Source: Desulfosporosinus shakirovi (GTDB lineage Bacteria > Bacillota > Desulfitobacteriia > Desulfitobacteriales > Desulfitobacteriaceae). From it: a DNA stretch of 64,000 nt. The position numbers and the translations under genes are program-made. The notes under the pieces were generated by a model. It was not told the origin of the DNA. It was given only the letters and a program-made list of their open reading frames with translations, and did not search any database. The stretch lies in contig NZ_JAJDOO010000003.1 in the NCBI RefSeq assembly GCF_020595055.1, forward strand, positions 1 to 64,000. The letters are read 5' to 3'. Below, one piece after another: positions 54,541-63,512 of the stretch. The stretch's first letter is position 1. Every line of letters begins with the position of its first letter.

Positions 54541-57111
54541 CTACTGCTTAGTTGGTGACTTTTTATAAAACGTATCCTTCAAAGGCAGCTGAGCGCGGAA
54601 TATGCCATCGAATCGGTAATAAGCATGGGAGCAAGCCGGAGCTGTGGGAATCAGGCATAATTCTCCAACCCCTTTTGCTCCATAGGTTTCAGGGATTTTC
54701 CCTTGGCCTTGCACCAGAATAACCTCCAGGTCCGGAACGTCCGTGGCCCTCATCAGGCCTAAGGTACCTAGTTTGGTCTTGGGATAACCGCCCTCAACTT
54801 TGAACTCTTCGGTCACAGCATAGCCTAAGCCCATCACGATTCCCCCTTCAATCTGTCCTTCAACGGACTGGATATTCACAGGGGTTCCCACATCAAAGGC
54901 TGCCACAACTTTCTCGATTTTTCCTGCTTCATTAAGAATGACAACTTGAGCTCCGTAACTATAACTCACATGACTGATGGGATTCTCTTTCACAGCTCCC
55001 ATGGGATCCGTTTGGGCAGAATAATCTCCATAAAACTCTTTACCTTCTAAATCAGCCAGGGTTAAGCCTTGATCCAATTCTGCTTTCAATTTTTCCGAGA
55101 CTCGTCTTACGGCTTCCCCTGTTACCACCGTCTGCCGAGATGCAGTACTGGTCCCTGAATTAGGCGTACGCAGAGTATCCGCTCTTTCGTGGAGGATCAG
55201 AGCCGGGTCTATTCCCGTAGTCTGACAGAGCACAGTGGCACACATTGTGCCAATTCCCTGTCCCATGCAGGCTGCCGAGGTGCGAATATGAACTTTTCCC
55301 TCCTCAATGGATAAAATACAGCGGCCGATATCCTTCTTGCCCACACCTGTTCCACTGTTTTTAAAGCCTATGGCGATCCCGGCATAGGGATTGGACTCAT
55401 AGACATCCTTAACGGCTGCCAAACATTCTGCCATGGCTACGCTTTCATCCGCTATCTGGCCGTTAGGCAGGATTTGCCCGGGACGGATGGCATTGCGATA
55501 ACGCATTTCCCAAGGGGAAATACCCACCATTTCTGCCAGTAGGTTAATATTGTTTTCCGTGGCAAAGCAGCTTTGGGTTACCCCAAAACCCCGAAAAGCC
55601 CCGCCCACAACATTATTGGTATAGACCGACATGCCAAAAATATTAATATTCTGATAATTATAGGGTCCCGCAGCATGAGTGCAGGCCCGATGCAACACAG
55701 GGCCGCCCAGGGAGGCATAAGCCCCGGTATCCGCAATGATAACCCCTTTCATACCTGTCAAATAACCATTTTCGTCACAAGCTGTGGTGAACTCCAATTC
55801 CATGGCATGTCGTTTCGTATGATAATCCAGGCTTTCCTGCCTGGAAAATTTAACTTTGACCGGTTTTTTGGTATGCCAGGCCATTAAGGCTGCATGATGT
55901 TGAACACTCATATCTTCTTTGCCGCCAAATCCGCCGCCCACCAGTTGAGTACGACAATGGACTTTTTCCGGAGGTATCTCCAGCATCATGGAGATTTCAC
56001 GCTGCTCGTCATACACGGACTGAGAACCGGAATACAAGAAAATACCATCCTCTCCCTCGGGCAGGGCAATGGCACATTCCGGTTCCAGGAAGCCATGCTC
56101 CTGAAAGGGGGTCTTATATTTTCTGGTTACGACATATTTGGAATGCTTAATGGCTTCCTCCGCATTACCCCGCTGCAGACTGGCGCGGCTCATGACATTC
56201 CCAACCGCGTGGATTAAAGGGGCATCTGCCTTTAAGGCATCGGTGGGGCAAGTTACGGGCTCCAGTTCGGTATAGTCTACTTCGACTAATTGGCAGACTT
56301 CCTCCAGTTTGTCTTTATGATAGGTTGCTACTAAGGCCAGGGAATCTCCCATATATCTGGTGGTACCGCCTTGGGCAATCATGACGTCCCAGTCCTGCTT
56401 GGCATGTCCAATCAAATTATTGGGGACATCTTGGGCCAGCAAAATTTTCACACAGTCCGGATGAGCTTCAGCTTTGCTGATATCAATTTTTTCCACAATA
56501 GCTCTGGGATATTTGGAACGAACTGCCTTAGCATAAATCATGCCCGGCAAGACAAGATCATCGACAAAAACCCCCGTTCCATTGACCTTTTCCGTTACAT
56601 CGATACGTTTAAATTTCCGGGCCACTTTCAGCTCCCTTGGTGTACTGGGGATTTCCAGCTTATCCCTAAAATAGTCCGCAGCCCTTAAAATAGCTTCTTC
56701 TATTTTCTTATAACCGGTACAGCGGCAAATGTTGCCTTTGATGGCTTTCTTGACATCCCCTGGCGTCGGATTTAAATTAACATCCAACAAGGCTTTGGCG
56801 CATATGATCATTCCCGGAATACAAAAACCGCACTGAACCGCACCTGCTTCTCCAAAACAGTGTTCATAAACTGCCTTTTCTCTCTCACTCAAGCCTTCAA
56901 CCGTAAGAATCCGTCTTCCTACGAACTTGGATACTTTCTGCACACAAGCCTTCAGCGCTTTGCCATCCACTAAAACCGTACACGTCCCGCAGACCCCTTC
57001 ACTGCAGCCATCCTTTACCGAAGTAATCCTCAAATCATCTCTTAAAAAGAGTAAGAGAGGTTTGTCACTCATTGCAACAACATTTTCGCCATTGATATTT
57101 AAGGTAAACAT
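54541..57111 (-). CDS. Fused 2Fe-2S/molybdenum hydroxylase, selenium-dependent xanthine dehydrogenase type
   Basis: It has 856 residues. Residues 1-155 hold two 2Fe-2S clusters (DGCSEGVCGTCTVLVDG and QCGFCIPGMI..ICRCTGY). The rest is the Mo-binding subunit with GGGFGGKEDMSVQHHAAL, VVGGAFRGFGVTQ and the catalytic glutamate in YGAKGVGELCLIPTAPA. The fused order and length match the selenium-dependent xanthine dehydrogenase group. No UGA is involved; selenium would be a labile ligand on Mo. It has no FAD subunit beside it. MocA-like genes flank it on both sides. Confidence 0.9.
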   Translation of the reverse strand: MFTLNINGENVVAMSDKPLLLFLRDDLRITSVKDGCSEGVCGTCTVLVDGKALKACVQKVSKFVGRRILTVEGLSEREKAVYEHCFGEAGAVQCGFCIPGMIICAKALLDVNLNPTPGDVKKAIKGNICRCTGYKKIEEAILRAADYFRDKLEIPSTPRELKVARKFKRIDVTEKVNGTGVFVDDLVLPGMIYAKAVRSKYPRAIVEKIDISKAEAHPDCVKILLAQDVPNNLIGHAKQDWDVMIAQGGTTRYMGDSLALVATYHKDKLEEVCQLVEVDYTELEPVTCPTDALKADAPLIHAVGNVMSRASLQRGNAEEAIKHSKYVVTRKYKTPFQEHGFLEPECAIALPEGEDGIFLYSGSQSVYDEQREISMMLEIPPEKVHCRTQLVGGGFGGKEDMSVQHHAALMAWHTKKPVKVKFSRQESLDYHTKRHAMELEFTTACDENGYLTGMKGVIIADTGAYASLGGPVLHRACTHAAGPYNYQNINIFGMSVYTNNVVGGAFRGFGVTQSCFATENNINLLAEMVGISPWEMRYRNAIRPGQILPNGQIADESVAMAECLAAVKDVYESNPYAGIAIGFKNSGTGVGKKDIGRCILSIEEGKVHIRTSAACMGQGIGTMCATVLCQTTGIDPALILHERADTLRTPNSGTSTASRQTVVTGEAVRRVSEKLKAELDQGLTLADLEGKEFYGDYSAQTDPMGAVKENPISHVSYSYGAQVVILNEAGKIEKVVAAFDVGTPVNIQSVEGQIEGGIVMGLGYAVTEEFKVEGGYPKTKLGTLGLMRATDVPDLEVILVQGQGKIPETYGAKGVGELCLIPTAPACSHAYYRFDGIFRAQLPLKDTFYKKSPTKQ

Positions 57112-57227
57112 AAATAACCTCCAGTCTTATAAAGATTCAACAGCCGGTGTTATGAATCATTATAAGCAGGAGGTTATGTTTCATCAAATTCTTTCTCAAA
57201 AGCACTTGCTTCATAAAAAGCCCTCTT

Positions 57228-58157
57228 CTAAAATAATCTGTCAAATTCATCCTTGGCGTATTGGCGCACCTTCAGCTCAAACTGCTGGTATTTTTCCATG
57301 AATTCAACCCCTTCTTTTGTCAAATAAGTCTTGCCGCCCTTACTGCCGCCATGTTTCCTTTCGACCACTGCATACCCTAACTCTTGTTCCAGCCCGTTGA
57401 GCATATTCCAGGCTTTGCTGTAAGACAAGGCAATATGCCTGCAGGCACTTCTGACAGAGTTTGTTTCTTGAATCAAAAGCAACAGCAACTTTGTTCTGGA
57501 ATCGAAAAACAAGCATTCTTTTTCAATACTTATTCTCACAAAGGGATGCAAAATATGCTGGTTATGTTTTTTTAAGAGGAGATCCAAGCGATCAATGTCG
57601 TCCATATCCCGGAGAACACCCTCGTCATCCATATCCATCCATTCTCTTTCAATCCCCAGGCTGCGAATGGCTCCCCGCATTCCTAAACTTCCATTGTACC
57701 CCAGTATCTTAGGGATCAACTCTGAAGCCAGCAAAAGAGGATGACCCCCTTTCCCCTGATAGGATGGTGAAATTACCTTTGCCCTACATTCCATCATCTT
57801 GCGAAGAGTCTCTGGGGTAAACATGGGAATATTAACGGGGTTGAAGAGTACCTGATCACATTTATTCTGTAAAAATCTCAGCCCAATTTTGGCGGAATCA
57901 AACATCTGAGAGTTCTCATATTGTTTATTTGGCAAAAAGATGACTCCATAATCCGCTAAATCATGTTCGATTTCTCCAGTTTCGCTTCCGGTAATGACGA
58001 CAATCGGGGAAATTTCAACTTGTTGAAAGGATAAAACAATTCTTTTCACTGCAGTAATAGAGCCAATTTTCCAGAGTGGTTGCCGTTGGTCTCTATCTGA
58101 AGTTTTTCCGGCAGCCACAATAATTCCGCCTGTTGTTTTCTTTGCTTTTATTTCCAT
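57228..58157 (-). CDS. MocA-like nucleotidyltransferase domain fused to ModE-type winged helix
   Basis: It has 309 residues. Residues 1-190 form a MobA/MocA-like Rossmann domain (GGIIVAAGKTS, VVITGSETGEIEHDLADYG, QGKGGHPLLLASELI). Residues 205-309 resemble the ModE/LysR-like DNA-binding domain (SVRSACRHIALSYSKAWNML, ERKHGGSKGGKTYLT). The nucleotide loop is degenerate: the usual AAGxSxRMGxxK reads AAGKTSDRDQRQ, so it may sense rather than transfer a cofactor. It lies 116 bases upstream of the fused hydroxylase and could regulate it. Confidence 0.85.
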   Translation of the reverse strand: MEIKAKKTTGGIIVAAGKTSDRDQRQPLWKIGSITAVKRIVLSFQQVEISPIVVITGSETGEIEHDLADYGVIFLPNKQYENSQMFDSAKIGLRFLQNKCDQVLFNPVNIPMFTPETLRKMMECRAKVISPSYQGKGGHPLLLASELIPKILGYNGSLGMRGAIRSLGIEREWMDMDDEGVLRDMDDIDRLDLLLKKHNQHILHPFVRISIEKECLFFDSRTKLLLLLIQETNSVRSACRHIALSYSKAWNMLNGLEQELGYAVVERKHGGSKGGKTYLTKEGVEFMEKYQQFELKVRQYAKDEFDRLF

Positions 58158-58388
58158 ACTCTTACCCCGTCCGGTAGTGGCCTGTTTAAAAGTCGGCTTT
58201 ACCGATTTATTATCAATAGTACATATTAATGATAAACAATTCAGCCAAAGATGTCCATGGCTTTAACCTGGTTCCCATTTTAAAAGGATCTACATACTTA
58301 TATTGGGTAATAATCTTTCCCCGTTGAATCCACTCTTAGTTGCAGTAGTTACATAAATGCCTAAAGACTTATAAGGAGATTTTAGAAA

Positions 58389-58640
58389 ATGGAATCAAGC
58401 GAAGAATATTTTGCCGTGTTTTTTACCACTTCCGGAGCAATAAGATTTCATAGGTTTTTACGCAACAATACCATTCCGGCTGAAGTTAAGCCGGTACCCA
58501 GAAATCTGAGCACAAGTTGTGCCATAGGCATTGAGTTTTTCTATACAGGTAATTTAAGTCTGTTAATCATCCAGGATATTAAACAAATCTACATTAAGCA
58601 AGACGATCAGTACATTTTAAAGTACGCCAAAGGCCACTAA
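58389..58640 (+). CDS. DUF3343 putative Se/S-carrier-like protein
   Basis: It has 83 residues and is a paralogue of the protein at 8147. It shares FAVFFTTSGAIRFHRFL and PVPRNLSTSCAIGIEF with the conserved cysteine (Cys44). The ATG lies behind AAGGAG. It is divergent from the MocA-winged-helix gene and the hydroxylase, which ties the selenium-carrier family to this molybdenum enzyme. Monocistronic, ended by a hairpin. Confidence 0.88.
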   Translation: MESSEEYFAVFFTTSGAIRFHRFLRNNTIPAEVKPVPRNLSTSCAIGIEFFYTGNLSLLIIQDIKQIYIKQDDQYILKYAKGH

Positions 58641-58658
58641 CTGCCTGGTTTGAACGAA

Positions 58659-58692
58659 ATATTTAAAAATCCCGCAATCACTTGCGGGATAA
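58659..58692 (+). terminator. Terminator between DUF3343 and tRNA genes
   Basis: ATCCCGCAA and TTGCGGGAT pair around TCAC. The A-run before it on the plus strand gives a T-run on the minus strand, so it can also end the tRNA transcript. Confidence 0.7.
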
Positions 58693-58701
58693 AGTAGTCT
58701 C

Positions 58702-58777
58702 TGGTGCGCCACCCCAGATTCGAACTGGGGACCTGCCGATTAAGAGTCGGATGCTCTACCAGCTGAGCTAGTGGCGC
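58702..58777 (-). tRNA. tRNA-Lys(CTT)
   Basis: The acceptor stem GCGCCAC/GTGGCGC and encoded ACCA, and the T-loop GTTCGAATC, are all present. The anticodon loop CTCTTAA gives anticodon CTT, reading AAG. Last of three tRNAs on this strand. Confidence 0.95.
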
Positions 58778-58780
58778 ATT

Positions 58781-58856
58781 TGGTAGCCCCAACGGGATTC
58801 GAACCCGTGTTTCCGCCTTGAGAGGGCAGCGTCTTGGGCCTCTTGACTATGGGGCC
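58781..58856 (-). tRNA. tRNA-Glu(CTC)
   Basis: The acceptor GGCCCCA pairs with TGGGGCT plus ACCA, with a GTTCGAATC T-loop. The anticodon loop CTCTCAA gives CTC, reading GAG. It lies in the same tRNA cluster, downstream of gltX. Confidence 0.93.
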
Positions 58857-58864
58857 ATGAATTT

Positions 58865-58938
58865 TGGCTCCGGGACTAGGATTCGAACCTAGGCTATGTG
58901 ATTCAGAGTCACACGTGCTACCACTACACAATCCCGGA
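58865..58938 (-). tRNA. tRNA-Gln(CTG)
   Basis: The acceptor TCCGGGA/TCCCGGA and GCCA end, and the T-loop GTTCGAATC, are present. The anticodon loop CTCTGAA gives CTG, reading CAG. First of the three-tRNA cluster. Confidence 0.94.
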
Positions 58939-59134
58939 AGACTAACTGCCTTCCAAATCAGCAGTCATCACTAAAGCAATATGAATGATCATTTGGTTTA
59001 GATTATGTCACGTCCTCTATTATAGTTTATTTATAACTTATATGCTAGTCATTTTATAATTTTTTTTAGAACTCCTTCATAAAGCACTCTTCTCAATTGG
59101 AGAGCCCGATCTCTGTCTGCTATACCCCTTCCCC

Positions 59135-60607
59135 TCAAGGTTTCTGAATATAGTCGATAGCCTTTTCTAAACGTTCCAAGCATTTCTTTTTCCCTAATAA
59201 AGCCATAACGTCAAACAAACCCGGGCTAACGGTCTGACCCGTCAAGGCTAGTCTGGTCGGGTGAATAAGGGTACCGCCTTTAATCTCAAGTTCCGACATC
59301 AATTGGCGATAGGCACTTTCCACCCTTTCCGTATCAAACCCCTCCAGGATTGCCAAACACGCTCTGCCCTTGGCAAGCAAATCAGCCACGTTTTCTTGTT
59401 TAACAAAGTATTTCTCGCGGCCTTTTTCATCATAGGCAACAATATCCTGAAAAAAGTAACGACTTGCTTCCACCAGTTCTCTTAGAGTTCTTACTCTTTC
59501 CCTGACCGTGTTTACGACGTCACGAATGTAATGTTGCTTATCTTCTGCTTCCCTAGGAGTGATTAGACCCGCCTGAATGAAAAAGGGTATGGCTTGCAGA
59601 GTAAGGCTATCTAAATCACAAGTGGTCATATATTGGCCATTAAGCCAGATTAATTTTTGAACATCATAGACCGCAGCGGTTTTCGATACCTTTTCGAGGG
59701 CAAAAGCCGGGATTGTTTGGTCTGGGGAGATGAGTTCACTCTGCTCCCCTGTGGGTGCCCAGCCCAGAAGGGTCAAATAATTGAGTAAAGCTTCAGGGAG
59801 ACAACCCATCTCTTGGAATTCTCCCACGGAAGTTGCGCCGTGTCGTTTGCTTAATTTACTGCGGTCCGGTGCTAAAATCATGGATAAGTGGGCAAAAGAA
59901 GGTATTTCGTATCCCAAGGCATCATAGATAAGACGTTGCTTAGGGGTATTGGACAAATGTTCTTCAGCCCTAATAACATGACTAATCTCCATAGCATGGT
60001 CATCCACGACACAGGCAAAATTGTAGGCTGCCGTGCCATTGGATTTCATTATGATAAAATCATCAAATTGCTCTAACTCAAAGCGGACTGTTCCTCTAAT
60101 AATATCTTGGACGATAACTTGACCTCTTTCCGGCACTTTAAGCCGGATCACCGAAGGCTGGCCTTGATCCAGGCGCTCTTTAACCTCCTCCGCCGATAAA
60201 TTTCGGCATTTTCCTGAATAGCGAAAGGGTTTACCCTCCTGCCGCTGCTTTTGACGTTCTTCTTCTATTTCTTCTCCCCTGCAAAAACAATGATAGGCTT
60301 TTTTCTCTTGTATTAAGATTTGAGCCGCACTTGTGTAAAAACCTTGCCTTTGAGATTGAAAATAGGGGCCAAAATCCCCACCTTTTTCCGGGCCCTCATC
60401 CCAGTTAATCTTTAACCACTTCAGGCTGTCCAGAATTTGCTGAACAGAATCGTCGATAAGGCGTTCGGCATCCGTATCCTCAATTCGAAGGATTAATGTA
60501 CCCTTATGTTTTTTGGCAAACAGCCAGTTGAACAAGGCTGTTCTTGCTCCCCCGATATGCAAATAGCCTGTAGGGCTGGGGGCAAATCTTACTCTGACCT
60601 TTTCCAT
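59135..60607 (-). CDS. gltX: Glutamyl-tRNA synthetase
   Basis: It has 490 residues. It is a class I synthetase with the HIGH-type motif FAPSPTGYLHIGGARTALFN (residues 8-27) and the KMSKS-type motif DRSKLSKRHGATSV. The C-terminal anticodon-binding domain is complete. In organisms of this kind GltX usually also charges tRNA-Gln, later amidated by GatCAB. It lies 197 bases upstream of the Gln/Glu/Lys tRNA cluster on the same strand. The start is ATG 60607; ATG 60622 in the same frame is possible. Confidence 0.95.
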   Translation of the reverse strand: MEKVRVRFAPSPTGYLHIGGARTALFNWLFAKKHKGTLILRIEDTDAERLIDDSVQQILDSLKWLKINWDEGPEKGGDFGPYFQSQRQGFYTSAAQILIQEKKAYHCFCRGEEIEEERQKQRQEGKPFRYSGKCRNLSAEEVKERLDQGQPSVIRLKVPERGQVIVQDIIRGTVRFELEQFDDFIIMKSNGTAAYNFACVVDDHAMEISHVIRAEEHLSNTPKQRLIYDALGYEIPSFAHLSMILAPDRSKLSKRHGATSVGEFQEMGCLPEALLNYLTLLGWAPTGEQSELISPDQTIPAFALEKVSKTAAVYDVQKLIWLNGQYMTTCDLDSLTLQAIPFFIQAGLITPREAEDKQHYIRDVVNTVRERVRTLRELVEASRYFFQDIVAYDEKGREKYFVKQENVADLLAKGRACLAILEGFDTERVESAYRQLMSELEIKGGTLIHPTRLALTGQTVSPGLFDVMALLGKKKCLERLEKAIDYIQKP

Positions 60608-61044
60608 AGTTAACTCTCCCATGCTTAATTGTCTCTCCTCATACTGCTTAAGGTATTTTCGTTATTTTATAAATGTTTAACACAATCGATCATCATTTTT
60701 ATATTATCATTAGTTATTATTATTTAATTATATATCTGTGCGTGTCCATATATCAAGCTGCGAGACACATGAAGGAAAATTTCCTTGTCAACCACCTTTC
60801 CCCGCAAACCGAACTTGTTCATCTCAATTTTTACAAAATAAAAATCCCAGGCTGTAGAGCCTGGGGCTGATTTGCTAATCTGTCGTTGTTTGTTTCTATC
60901 TGAATTACTACTGACTAGATTGCTCAGGCTTTACTTCTGCTTGATTAAGGGCGTCAGTCAGTAATAAAACTAACTGGCACCCTGGATTTCTCAAACATTT
61001 GGTTTTGATTAAAATCAATTGAGGCATAATTCAAGTCAAATCGA
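60608..61044. other. Gap holding a minus-strand terminator
   Basis: CCCAGGCT/AGCCTGGG (60846-60865) followed on the minus strand by TTTTTATTTT probably ended the S49-peptidase transcript. AT-rich promoter sequence for gltX lies at about 60650-60740. No gene is supported. Confidence 0.5.
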
Positions 61045-61387
61045 CTATTTTGCTGCTGCTTGTTCAGCTGGGATCTGAACCAATCTGCCCAACTTATTAG
61101 CACCAGCATAAACCACATAGGTATCGCCTAGGATATCAGACAATCCCTGCTTCACTGCCAGAATGATTGCTTTTATTTCCGGATTTTTAAAGGCGTTTTC
61201 GACTTCCTGTAAGAACACCTGATAATCAAAGGTATTGGTACCGGCTGACAAGGCATTGCCCGAGTCTTCAATTGTCCCGTCTACCTTAAAAATAGCAATG
61301 GTTTGGCCTAGTCCTTTTTGATAAGTCTCAGTACTAAATGGTGATTTTGAAGATAACAGTTATTGAAACCCAGCGTTTTTTATTCAT
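61045..61387 (-). pseudogene. SppA-like (S49) peptidase relic
   Basis: ATG 61387 behind GGAGGAAAG opens MNKKRWVSITVIFKITI and stops. After a frameshift the next frame reads TIAIFKVDGTIEDSG and YQVFLQEVENAFKNPEIKAI, typical of the start of signal peptide peptidase A. It then runs directly into a short C-terminal tail, without the SPGG and catalytic serine/lysine regions. It is both shifted and internally shortened and cannot be active. Confidence 0.62.
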
Positions 61388-61533
61388 AACTTTCCTCCTA
61401 GTTAATTTATCATCTTGCAGCGAGAAGACTCAGAGTTTCCGGGATGACACAATGGATTTTAGATTCCCTTCCGAAGAATTGCGAATCAAATTGACAATGT
61501 AGGCAAAGAAATCGAAAACACTGCAAGGCAACT

Positions 61534-61566
61534 AAAAAGCACCTTCGAATTGCGCGAGTGCTTTTT
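61534..61566. terminator. Terminator
   Basis: AAAAAGCAC pairs with GTGCTTTTT across a 15-base loop. It functions in either direction and lies just after the coiled-coil gene on the minus strand. Confidence 0.7.
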
Positions 61567-61572
61567 CTATAT

Positions 61573-61824
61573 TTATAGATTTGCAGTTTTTTTCTCTAAA
61601 GCCTTAATTCTGCTCTCATAGTCGTTAAAACTATTATCTTCAGCAATAACGAATGACTTAATTATTTGTAAATCTGATTTTACTTTCTTCATATCAGATT
61701 CTAATACTTTCTGTCCTTCTTCTACTTTTCCCAACCTATTTTCAATAATCCGCTGTCCCTAAGCCAGGGTTTTGAACATATCCCGAACTTCTTCAAGTAT
61801 TACACCCACCTGATTTTCATTCAT
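61573..61824 (-). pseudogene. Coiled-coil protein gene interrupted by in-frame TAG
   Basis: ATG 61824 behind GGCGGTG opens MNENQVGVILEEVRDMFKTLA, then TAG (61759-61761, codon 22), then continues in the same frame for about 60 codons (GQRIIENRLGKVEEGQKVLE and on) to TAA. The heptad pattern runs straight across the TAG, and CAG (Gln) would fit. It is either a single nonsense mutation or amber readthrough. Unrecognised family of small coiled coils. Confidence 0.6.
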
Positions 61825-62085
61825 AAGTTCACCGCCTTATATATGTTCAAGCCTTTATTATACCATAAGTGGGTTTTAAGGGTAATATATTTCGCCTCGA
61901 TCTTTTCATGCTTTGCCGCCTCAACGCTGCACAATTCGACTTACTCCCATGCCATTATCCTCAAAAACCATTAGTAAACAAATTTAGGCAATATATTCCT
62001 TATTATAGGAAATTTAGCGATTGCCACTATTTTCATCGAATGTTATATTTGGGGTAGCCAAAATATCCGAAAGGGTGAAAAAATT

Positions 62086-62295
62086 ATGGACTATCTGAAC
62101 GAAGGTAAGATTAATGACTACCGTGTTAATTTCCATAATAACGGAAAAATCATCAGCGTTGAAGTAACCTGCTGCGGTGGACATATCGGAGAGATGCGCT
62201 TCAAACACGGTGAACATAAACAATGCTTGGCTTGCGGGAAGCTGCATACATTAAAGCTCCAGCACAATCACTTTCATATCCGCCAATCCAAATGA
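62086..62295 (+). CDS. Small Cys/His-rich hypothetical protein
   Basis: It has 69 residues. Cysteines and histidines cluster as EVTCCGGHIGEMRFKHGEHK and QCLACGKLH, plus HNHFHIRQ at the end, suggesting a bound metal ion. The ATG lies eight to nine bases after GAAAGGG. It stands alone between relics and the CobW-like gene. The function is unknown. Confidence 0.7.
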   Translation: MDYLNEGKINDYRVNFHNNGKIISVEVTCCGGHIGEMRFKHGEHKQCLACGKLHTLKLQHNHFHIRQSK

Positions 62296-62392
62296 AGACA
62301 AAATATCGTAATATGGCTATATCATCGCCCAAATAATCCCAGCGGCATTGCTATGAAGGGTCTAAGGCATACTACTACCTTAGACCCTTTCG

Positions 62393-62800
62393 CTAAAAAC
62401 CATTAATTATATTTGGCAAGGATGTATTAAAACAGGTCTTAAGACTTTCTTCGGCTGTTTCCTTCAAGGCTTCCTTGGTCGTTCCAAAAACAATGATTGT
62501 CACGAAGAGAGTGGCACTACCTAAAGACCACTCACTCCACCCCTGGGATTGTTTACTGCTAATGCTTCTGCCGGTAGAAGATAACCATAAATTTTCCTGA
62601 CCCTCAACAAAAACTTTAATATGTCCAACAAAATAAGCCTTAGCACTTGTCCAATCCCTGATCTCTTCAATCCATTGAGTAAGAGCTTGTTTAACCCTTT
62701 CGGACTTTACCTTTTCTAAAAGCACCAGGCTGTAGGTCTCAGAAAAAATTGCCGGGTCAGAATCTTTAGTCGAGGACTTAAGTAAATGCTGATCACTCAC
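62393..62800 (-). CDS. Hypothetical protein coupled to CobW-like GTPase
   Basis: It has 135 residues, soluble, with an alpha/beta look (KAYFVGHIKVFVEGQENLWL, SATLFVTIIVFGTT). No known domain is recognised. It overlaps the CobW-like gene by eight bases, so they are made together, and probably acts in the same corrinoid or metal pathway. Confidence 0.7.
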   Translation of the reverse strand: MSDQHLLKSSTKDSDPAIFSETYSLVLLEKVKSERVKQALTQWIEEIRDWTSAKAYFVGHIKVFVEGQENLWLSSTGRSISSKQSQGWSEWSLGSATLFVTIIVFGTTKEALKETAEESLKTCFNTSLPNIINGF

Positions 62801-63416
62801 CCTTCGTCACCGCTTTACGCCAGATTTGAGGATTGACTTCAGTGTGGGCGGATATTGCATAGAAAAGGCCTGAAGAATTGATCCTTTTAATATCTTCTGC
62901 GACTTGGCTAACTTGCTCAGGTTCTAAACAGTCGATTTTGTTCAAGAGAATGACGTTTGCCCTTGCGATTTGTTCTTCTATTAAACCCGGCATGATCGTT
63001 GAAAGATCATCCCATCGTTCTGCATCAGCCACAACAATAGTCTTCAGACTATCTATGCCCTTTCCATACTTAGTGATGGTTTCCGCAATTGTATGGGGGA
63101 AGGCCATACCCGTTGTCTCAATGATCACCCATTCCGGTGATAACTCCTCCTGAATTTTATTAAGACAGACGGTAAGCTCTGCGTTCAGGGTACAACAGAT
63201 ACAGCCGGCAATAAGTTCCCGAACATTTAGCCCTTCTGCTTTGAGAATCTTATCATCAATGCCCGTTTCCCCTACTTCATTTTCAACAATTACCAAAGAA
63301 GGTTTGCCACTATCCAGCTGTTGTACCGAAAGTTCGGCTGTCAGATATCGAGCAACTTGCAAGATAATTGAAGTTTTGCCTGAACCCAGAAATCCGCCAA
63401 AAAGTAAAATATTCAT
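62793..63416 (-). CDS. CobW/HypB/UreG-family GTPase
   Basis: It has 207 residues. Walker A is GGFLGSGKTS (residues 7-16), the metal-binding motif GCICCT has the family CxCC, and NKID is the guanine motif. The C-terminal CobW_C domain is absent, as in forms found beside corrinoid methyltransferases. It may load cobalt or corrinoid, or assist the RACo-type protein encoded upstream. The C-terminus overlaps the next gene. Confidence 0.9.
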   Translation of the reverse strand: MNILLFGGFLGSGKTSIILQVARYLTAELSVQQLDSGKPSLVIVENEVGETGIDDKILKAEGLNVRELIAGCICCTLNAELTVCLNKIQEELSPEWVIIETTGMAFPHTIAETITKYGKGIDSLKTIVVADAERWDDLSTIMPGLIEEQIARANVILLNKIDCLEPEQVSQVAEDIKRINSSGLFYAISAHTEVNPQIWRKAVTKGE

Positions 63417-63512
63417 TGCCTATAACTCCTTACGCTGACATTCCGCACTCTTAGTAAAAAATCCTTGATTGAGGGGATAATTATGCTTTCTATCCAATAG
63501 AAGAACAAAGTT

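Noticed and set aside
54541-57111. Selenocysteine codon in the fused hydroxylase
   Set aside because: No in-frame UGA; selenium dependence in this family is through a labile ligand, not selenocysteine.
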